Of a stretch of DNA of 64,000 bases, positions 58,854 through 64,000 are shown one piece after another; position 1 is the first letter of the stretch, and each line of letters begins with the position of its first letter. The stretch lies in the NCBI GenBank assembly GCA_039819165.1, contig JBCBSM010000001.1, forward strand, positions 248,001 to 312,000, written 5' to 3'. Below the pieces are notes generated by a model. It had not been told where the DNA came from, did no database searches, and saw nothing but the letters and a program-made list of their open reading frames with translations. The position numbers and the translations under genes were made by a program. This stretch comes from Planctomycetota bacterium. GTDB taxonomy: Bacteria > Planctomycetota > Phycisphaerae > Phycisphaerales > UBA1924.

Positions 58854-60578
58854 GTGGATGCAACAAGCCTGCTCAACGCGGCCGCGCCGGCCGTCCTCCT
58901 CGCCGAGACCACGCCGTTCGTGCTGGTGTCCTGGTGGAAGGCGCTGCTCGTCGTGGCGACCTTTGCCGGGTGGGCGTGGTTCATCTCGACGGTCGCCGAC
59001 AAGCACGCCGCTCGCTTCTACCTCCCACGGGAGCAGTGGAACCTGGCGTACATGGTCACGGGCCTGCTCGCGATCGCGGTGATCCTGGCCAACCCGGTGC
59101 ACTCGATCTGGGGCTTCTTCGTGGCCTGGCCGGTCGCCGTGCTGCTGCTGGCGGTGCCGCCACTGGTCTACGTGCAGAAGGCCAACTCCGACGAGCGTGT
59201 GCCCGAGGAGCATCGCATCACGCTGAACATCAGCCAGTGGGCCGCCGAGCGCAAGGTCGCCAAGGAGGCCCGCAAGGCCGGCCGAGTGGAGCTGGCGATC
59301 GTCAAGCCCGACGGCGTCACTCTGCAGCCGCCCGAGCAGGAAACGCCCGAGTTCGTCGTCCGCACGACGGCCGAGAAGGTGTACATCGATGGCGTGTCGG
59401 CCCGGGCGCAGAAGATCGAACTGCTGCCGGCGGGCGACAAGGGCTACGCGGTCGCACACACCGTGGACGGCGTGCGGACCGTGGTGGGCGAGCCGATGGC
59501 GCCCGCCGAGGCGATGCGGGTCATCGCGTTCTGGCAGACGGCGTCGGGGCTGGAGGCGGGCGAGCGGCGGCGCCAGGTCGGCGAGCCCGACGTCTCGCGG
59601 GACGGCGACCGGCACCACCTGCGGGTGATTACGAGCGGCGGGCAGCAGGGCCTGAAGATGACCATCGTGGTGGACCCCGCCAAGTCGGTCCGCCGCACGC
59701 CGGAGAATCTGGGCTTGCTGCCCATGCAGATGCAGCTCATGGAGGAGCTCGCCGGGGAGGGCTCGGGCGTGGTGCTGCTGGCGGCGCCGCGGGGCATGGG
59801 CCGCACGACCCAGCTCTACACGGCCCTCAAGCTGCACGACGCGTACACCTCCAACATCCAGACGCTTGAGCTGGAGCCGCAGGACACACTGGAGGGCATC
59901 CGCCAGAACGTCTGGAGCCCGACCGCCGACGCGGCCGACCACGGCACGATGCTGCGGTCGATCATCCGCCGCGACCCGGATGTGGTCGGCGTCGCGGAGC
60001 TGCTCGACGAGGGCACCGCCAACGAGATCGCCCGCGGCGACACGCAGACCACCCGCGTCTATGCGAGCCTTGCCGCGGATTCCGCGGTGGTGGCGGTGGC
60101 CAAGTACGTGCAGGTCGTCGGCGACCCGGCGGCGGCCGCCGCCTCGCTCAAGGGCGTCCTGGCGGGCAAGCTCGTCCGCCGGCTGGCCGAAACCAGCCGC
60201 GAAGCTTACGTCCCAAGCCCCGACATGCTTAAGAAGCTGGGGCTCTCGGCGGATAAGGTCGGCACGCTCTACCGCCATCGCGAGATGGTCGAGGTCAACA
60301 AGAAGGTGGTGCCCTGCCCCGAGAGCGGCGGCACGGGGTACGTCGGACAGATCGGCGTCTTCGAGGTGTTCCGCATCGGCGATGAGGAGCGGGGGCTGAT
60401 CGAACGCAACGAGCTGCAGCAGCTGGGGGCGGCCTTCCGCAAGCAGGGGCTGCCGACCATCCAGCAGGCCGCCATCGCCCGGCTGGTGGAGGGCGTGACC
60501 GACGTGGACGAGGTGGTTCGCGTGACGGTTCCGGCCAAGAAGCCGCAAGCGGCGAAACCGGCGCCGGCCCCCGCCTGA
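58854..60578 (+). CDS. Membrane-anchored degenerate GspE/PilB-like protein
   Basis: 574 residues. Two or three N-terminal membrane helices (about 22-45, 63-80, 85-107) precede a GspE/PilB-type N-domain and ATPase fold. Features of the family remain: P-E-N-L-G-L-L (PxxLGL), L-L-A-A-P-R-G-M-G-R-T-T-Q at the Walker A position (about 308-320, the essential Lys being Arg), R-R-D-P-D-V-V-G-V-A-E-L at Walker B (R-x-D-P-D kept), and I-G-V-F-E-V-F-R (C-terminal motif). The tetracysteine zinc site of GspE/PilB is absent. ATP hydrolysis is doubtful; a structural or regulatory partner of the PilT-like ATPase is likely. Start GTG 58854 with AAGGA upstream. The tail is Lys/Pro/Ala-rich. Confidence 0.85.
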   Translation: MDATSLLNAAAPAVLLAETTPFVLVSWWKALLVVATFAGWAWFISTVADKHAARFYLPREQWNLAYMVTGLLAIAVILANPVHSIWGFFVAWPVAVLLLAVPPLVYVQKANSDERVPEEHRITLNISQWAAERKVAKEARKAGRVELAIVKPDGVTLQPPEQETPEFVVRTTAEKVYIDGVSARAQKIELLPAGDKGYAVAHTVDGVRTVVGEPMAPAEAMRVIAFWQTASGLEAGERRRQVGEPDVSRDGDRHHLRVITSGGQQGLKMTIVVDPAKSVRRTPENLGLLPMQMQLMEELAGEGSGVVLLAAPRGMGRTTQLYTALKLHDAYTSNIQTLELEPQDTLEGIRQNVWSPTADAADHGTMLRSIIRRDPDVVGVAELLDEGTANEIARGDTQTTRVYASLAADSAVVAVAKYVQVVGDPAAAAASLKGVLAGKLVRRLAETSREAYVPSPDMLKKLGLSADKVGTLYRHREMVEVNKKVVPCPESGGTGYVGQIGVFEVFRIGDEERGLIERNELQQLGAAFRKQGLPTIQQAAIARLVEGVTDVDEVVRVTVPAKKPQAAKPAPAPA

Positions 60579-60655
60579 ACAAGTATCACGAGACGGGACG
60601 TGCGTCGATCGCCCGTCCTGGTGCCCCCAGGACCCCTCCGCGGAGGATTCGAGCC

Positions 60656-62476
60656 ATGTTGGGAACCGCAATCGCACTCGTAGGCGTGCTGATCTTCACC
60701 TGGGTATGGGTCATCCGCGGCTTCTTTAGTGCGTTCCTGCACCTGCTGTGCGTGCTGGCAGCCGGTGCGGTTGCGTTCGCGGTGTACGAGCCCCTGACGG
60801 TGCTGCTGCTGACGCAGGCCCCCGAGCGTGGCATCGGGACCATCCTCCGCGATACCGCCCACGGCATCTCGCTGGGCGTCAGCTTCGCGGCGTCGCTCGC
60901 GGTGCTGCGGGCCCTCGTGGACAAGGCGGTGCCCGCCAACCTCAAGTTCAACGACACCGTGGAGTACGTCGGTGCGGGCGTGTGCGGCCTGGCGACCGCG
61001 ATCGTCACGATGGGCATCCTGACGCTGTCGCTGGGCATGATGCGATTCGGCCCCGGCACGCCGACGCAGACGCTGGTGTACACCGAGGAGGGCAGTGGCG
61101 CCCGCGGCAGCCTGGTCCGCAACACCTCGCCCATCCGCCCCTACGTCGACGAGTGGACGGCCTCCCTATACGAGTGGGCCTCGCGTGGGTCGCTGGCGAC
61201 CTCCCAGCCGCTGGCCCGCTGGCACCCCGACTTCCACGAACTCGGGTCGGCGATGCGGATCACCTACGACGGCAAGAGCCGCAACGCCTCGAGGCCCGAC
61301 GAGTTCGAGGTCGTCCGCTGGTACTCGCTCGGCAATGCCGAAACGGGTGGGCCCATTACGCAGCTCATGACCGATCGCTGGCGGGATACCCAGCAGCGGG
61401 TCATCGGGCTCGACGGCCGCGAAATCTCGCGGGGCTACCTCGCCGGCGTAGTGCTGAAGATGGATCCTTCGGCCCGCGAGATCAGCGCGGGCGCCAAGGT
61501 CGTCGTGGGCAACTCACAGGTGCGGCTGGTCACCGAGAACAAGGCGACCGGTGCGACCCGGGCGTACCACCCCTCGGCCGTCATCTCACAGGCCGAGGGC
61601 GACGATCCGTCGCTGGTGCGCTTCCGATACGACAGTGACGAGCTGTTCATTGCCTCGGTGGGCGGCAGCGGCGAGCCCGTCATGGTGTTCGAGTTCGCCG
61701 TCGAGCCGGGCTTCCACCCCATCGCGATCTACTTCCGCGGTGCGCGGCAGCAGCTCTCCGGGGAGCCCGGGGCCGAGTACGACAGCCCGGTGCAGCGCGA
61801 CAATGCGGTCGGCACGCTGGGCCTCGCGGCGATCAACCTGGCCGAGCTGGATGATTCCTACTCGGTCGAGCTGGCGACCACGCGGGGCCGGCAGGTCCTC
61901 CAGCCGGCCGACTACCACGTGTACTTGCAGAACGCCTTCGCGGGCCGCCGCACGACGCTCAAGAAGGGCCAGGAGCAGGGCCTCGAGGTCGAGCAGCTCG
62001 ATTCCCGGCGCGGCGGCTACGTGGTCGTGGGCGGCGTATCGCAGTTCCTAACGTCCTCGCTGCAGTCGGCTTTCGTCGAGCCCAATCTCCGCGTCGTCGG
62101 CTTCGCCGAACCCACCGACATCCGCACGGTGCAGGTCGACGTCGGCCGCGATTCGCCGCTCGCGCTCAACGGCCGGGTCTTCCAGGAGGTCTCGGGTGAT
62201 GCCGCCCCGGTGCTGGTCGACGACCGGGGCCAGGTCTATCCGCCCGTGGGCTATACCTGCCAGGAGGACCAGTACACCTACATCGGCTTCACGCCAGGCC
62301 AGCCGATCGCCCGGCTAGGGGCGCTGCCCTTCAACGTGAGCACGAGCAAGGCGACGCAGGACGTCCGCCTGGTCTATCGCGTGAGCACCCGGGTCAACGT
62401 GGTGGCGATGGTGGCGGGCGATAAGCTCGTGGCCACCTGGGAGCCGGGCATCGAGATCACCAGCCGGCGGCGCTAG
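60656..62476 (+). CDS. CvpA-like membrane protein with large extracytoplasmic part
   Basis: 606 residues. The first 130 form four membrane helices in the CvpA layout (L-I-F-T-W-V-W-V-I-R-G-F-F-S-A-F, T-V-L-L-L-T, I-S-L-G-V-S-F-A-A-S-L-A-V, G-A-G-V-C-G-L-A-T-A-I-V). The remaining 470 are soluble and beta-rich with no recognised domain; R-F-G-P-G-T-P-T-Q marks the junction. It would face the periplasm or outside. It follows the degenerate GspE-like gene by 77 bases and probably shares its transcript. Function unknown. Confidence 0.72.
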   Translation: MLGTAIALVGVLIFTWVWVIRGFFSAFLHLLCVLAAGAVAFAVYEPLTVLLLTQAPERGIGTILRDTAHGISLGVSFAASLAVLRALVDKAVPANLKFNDTVEYVGAGVCGLATAIVTMGILTLSLGMMRFGPGTPTQTLVYTEEGSGARGSLVRNTSPIRPYVDEWTASLYEWASRGSLATSQPLARWHPDFHELGSAMRITYDGKSRNASRPDEFEVVRWYSLGNAETGGPITQLMTDRWRDTQQRVIGLDGREISRGYLAGVVLKMDPSAREISAGAKVVVGNSQVRLVTENKATGATRAYHPSAVISQAEGDDPSLVRFRYDSDELFIASVGGSGEPVMVFEFAVEPGFHPIAIYFRGARQQLSGEPGAEYDSPVQRDNAVGTLGLAAINLAELDDSYSVELATTRGRQVLQPADYHVYLQNAFAGRRTTLKKGQEQGLEVEQLDSRRGGYVVVGGVSQFLTSSLQSAFVEPNLRVVGFAEPTDIRTVQVDVGRDSPLALNGRVFQEVSGDAAPVLVDDRGQVYPPVGYTCQEDQYTYIGFTPGQPIARLGALPFNVSTSKATQDVRLVYRVSTRVNVVAMVAGDKLVATWEPGIEITSRRR

Positions 62477-62493
62477 GCGACGACCAACGAAAC

Positions 62494-62527
62494 GCGTGTC
62501 CACCGGCTGTCTTGCTGGTGGACACGC
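62494..62527 (-). terminator. Hairpin between converging genes
   Basis: GCGTGTCCACC (62494-62504), 12-base loop, GGTGGACACGC (62517-62527): perfect 11-bp stem between the CvpA-like gene and rplI. On the minus strand it is followed by GTTTCGTT, so it probably ends the rplI transcript and may act in both directions. Confidence 0.75.
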
Positions 62528-62573
62528 ATCCTTGAGTCAACGGTCGTCTGAATGGGCTGGGCGTTCGCTGGCC

Positions 62574-63173
62574 TTACTTGGCCGCGGGCGTAGGCGTTTC
62601 GCCCGCCGCCTGCCCTTCGGCAGCCGCGGCGGGCGGCTCGGGCTTGGCTTCGGTCTTCTCGATGAGGTTGCCCTCGTTGTCGAACTCCATCTCCTCGCGC
62701 TCGTCGTCGTCGATGGTGCGATCGGGCTCGACGAACACGCGGATATGGCTCTCCAGGTCGCTGGCGAACTTGAGCAGCACGTCGTAGTTGTCGATCCGCT
62801 TCATCGCGAAGGGCAGCCGCACCTCGCGGGGCTTCACGTCGAACCCGAGGGTCTGGAGGGCGCTGGCGATGTCCTGCTGCGTGACCGCGCCATAGAGCAC
62901 GCCCTGGTCGTTGCAGGCGCGGACCATCGTGATCTCCTGGCCGTCCAGCTTGCCGGCCATCTCCTCACGCTGCGATCGGAGCTGGGCGACCTCCTTCTCG
63001 GCCACCTTCCGCTTCTCGGCCAGGTCGGCGATGAGCTTCTCGTCCGGCTCGGTGGCCAGCCCGCGGGGCAGCAGGAAGTTGCGGGCGTAGCCCGCCCGCA
63101 CCTTGACCACGTCCCCGACGATGCCGAGGTTGTCGACGTTCTCGACCAGCAGCAGATTGAGATCGCGTGCCAT
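62574..63173 (-). CDS. rplI: 50S ribosomal protein bL9
   Basis: 199 residues. N-terminal domain: L-L-L-V-E-N-V-D-N-L-G-I-V-G-D-V-V-K-V-R-A-G-Y-A-R-N-F-L-L-P-R-G-L-A matches the RNA-binding bL9 domain closely. A charged helix and a C-terminal domain follow, then an unusual 50-residue tail rich in E, P and A, making it longer than the usual 150. GGAAGGACAG precedes ATG 63171-63173; the long upstream extension is rejected. Binds 23S rRNA at the L1 side. Confidence 0.95.
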   Translation of the reverse strand: MARDLNLLLVENVDNLGIVGDVVKVRAGYARNFLLPRGLATEPDEKLIADLAEKRKVAEKEVAQLRSQREEMAGKLDGQEITMVRACNDQGVLYGAVTQQDIASALQTLGFDVKPREVRLPFAMKRIDNYDVLLKFASDLESHIRVFVEPDRTIDDDEREEMEFDNEGNLIEKTEAKPEPPAAAAEGQAAGETPTPAAK

Positions 63174-63461
63174 GTCGCTGTCCTTCCTGGCCCTACTTCG
63201 GGGCCAACTGGCCCCTGGCGAGGAGCCGAAGTTGAGGAGCCCCGGACAAGACCGGGACCCCAGCGTCTGGGTTCGGATGTGAGCCGGAAGGATAGGCGGC
63301 AGATGGCCACTAGATCCAGGGGTGCCATGGCGGCCGATGTCTGACATCGCATGAAGTAACAACGAGAGTTTCCAGTATCGCACTGTCAGCGACAATCGCT
63401 ACCGTCGACTCATGTTAGACTGGAGCTAGATTAGGTCGGTCCTTGTGGGAGGTAGGCGGGT

Positions 63462-64000
63462 ATGTCGCGGAGGTCTTCATCAAGTGTTGCGTGCGGGTGG
63501 GTCGCCCTGCTGGCGATTGGGGTCGTGGTGTCCGGTTGTGGTCCGGCACGCAGATCGCTCGGGTTCATCCCCGTAATGGGGGCCTTTGGTCCGGCGGCCA
63601 TCGGCAAGCAGGGTGAGCCTCTCGATCCGGATCTGTTCATCGTTTTGGACTCGGGCGGCACTGGCAACGAACAAGGCGGTTCCGAAGAGCAGCAACCGGG
63701 TGCCGACGAGCCGCAAACCGACGCCGGCGGAACGCAAGAGCCCGCCGACCGGCGGCAAGACGGGGCGGACGACCGAAGAGGCCAGCGGAGCCCGCTGGTT
63801 CGCATCGGCTACCGGGAGGCCGGCGTTCGCGGTGCGCTGACGGAGGACTTCCTCAATGAACGCGACGAGGGTGGCGACTGGTCGAAGCGTGAAGTCTACA
63901 TGGTCATCGATGTATACAACCTGTTGCGGTATCCGAGCCTCGGCGTGCGGTCCGACGCACCACCCGATGACCAGACACGCGACTTCCGGAGGAAGCTCCG
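63462..64000 (+). CDS. Putative lipoprotein, N-terminal part
   Basis: The frame from ATG 63462 is open through the right edge (179 codons seen). The N-terminus is basic (S-R-R-S-S-S-S) then hydrophobic (V-A-L-L-A-I-G-V-V-V-S-G-C), a lipobox with Cys about residue 26. Next is a low-complexity, Glu/Gln/Asp-rich stretch (about 75-115), then a folded part with V-Y-M-V-I-D-V-Y-N. I do not recognise the family. GGGAGG lies 11-16 bases before the start. Composition is less GC-rich than neighbours. Confidence 0.7.
   Translation, partial: MSRRSSSSVACGWVALLAIGVVVSGCGPARRSLGFIPVMGAFGPAAIGKQGEPLDPDLFIVLDSGGTGNEQGGSEEQQPGADEPQTDAGGTQEPADRRQDGADDRRGQRSPLVRIGYREAGVRGALTEDFLNERDEGGDWSKREVYMVIDVYNLLRYPSLGVRSDAPPDDQTRDFRRKL

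Overview
The window is a chromosomal segment of a high-GC bacterium, most likely a member of the Phycisphaerae (phylum Planctomycetota). The evidence is: five secreted proteins with the paired 'DLDGDGxLTxFDFLxFxNxFDAGD...GC' dockerin-like domain typical of that class; a LEPR-XLL-type N-terminus; a PEP-CTERM-like C-terminus; and an EF-Tu with the planctomycete-type first half ([14 protein letters not shown]). Almost every gap is short and no phage, transposon, integron or CRISPR array is visible, so this looks like core and lineage-specific chromosome.

Layout. 1-4.8 kb: end of a fumarylacetoacetate-hydrolase gene, smpB, an orphan atpC, an orphan FecCD permease, a SprA-related metalloprotease-like protein, rpmE (zinc-free form), a CBS protein and a HIT protein. 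4.8-19.6 kb: a PilZ protein, a dockerin protein, an unknown protein, a eukaryote-type UDP-galactopyranose mutase, a LuxR-type regulator, a lipoprotein, a PLP decarboxylase overlapping a two-domain GT2 glycosyltransferase, a cyclophilin with LEPR-XLL signature, another GT2 and an exporter ABC half-transporter. 19.7-23 kb: tRNA-Thr(GGU), tuf, rpmG, a terminator, a tiny zinc-ribbon membrane protein and a DAO-family oxidase. 23-27.6 kb: tandem paralogous alpha/beta hydrolases with N-terminal dockerin domains. 27.7-35.9 kb: a tightly packed run encoding an ABC ATPase, FtsX-like permease, pseudo-protease/DUF3299-like protein, RND adaptor and an oversized RND pump.

36-47.8 kb: nadK, a Cys-rich small protein, a PEP-CTERM protein, rdgB, an ALDH7-type dehydrogenase overlapping rpiA, a dockerin-tagged animal-type haem peroxidase, a trans-sulfuration enzyme behind a complete SAM-I riboswitch with its own promoter, an atypical ketoacyl synthase, a small membrane protein, rnpA and yidD. 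47.8-55.6 kb: a TetR regulator, a MacA-MacB-TolC-type efflux operon on the minus strand, a dockerin protein, superoxide dismutase and a small membrane protein. 55.6-64 kb: a long leader and a divergent sigma-70-family factor, then PilT-like ATPase, a membrane-anchored degenerate GspE/PilB-like protein and a CvpA-like membrane protein in one run, then rplI and the start of a lipoprotein gene.

The best candidates for something undescribed are (1) the PilT-like / pseudo-GspE / CvpA-like cassette behind an aberrant sigma factor, (2) the pseudo-protease-DUF3299 protein linked to ABC and RND genes, (3) the eukaryote-type UDP-galactopyranose mutase, and (4) the tandem dockerin-hydrolases. Family calls come from reading motifs by eye and from memory of family sequences. 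No database search was run.
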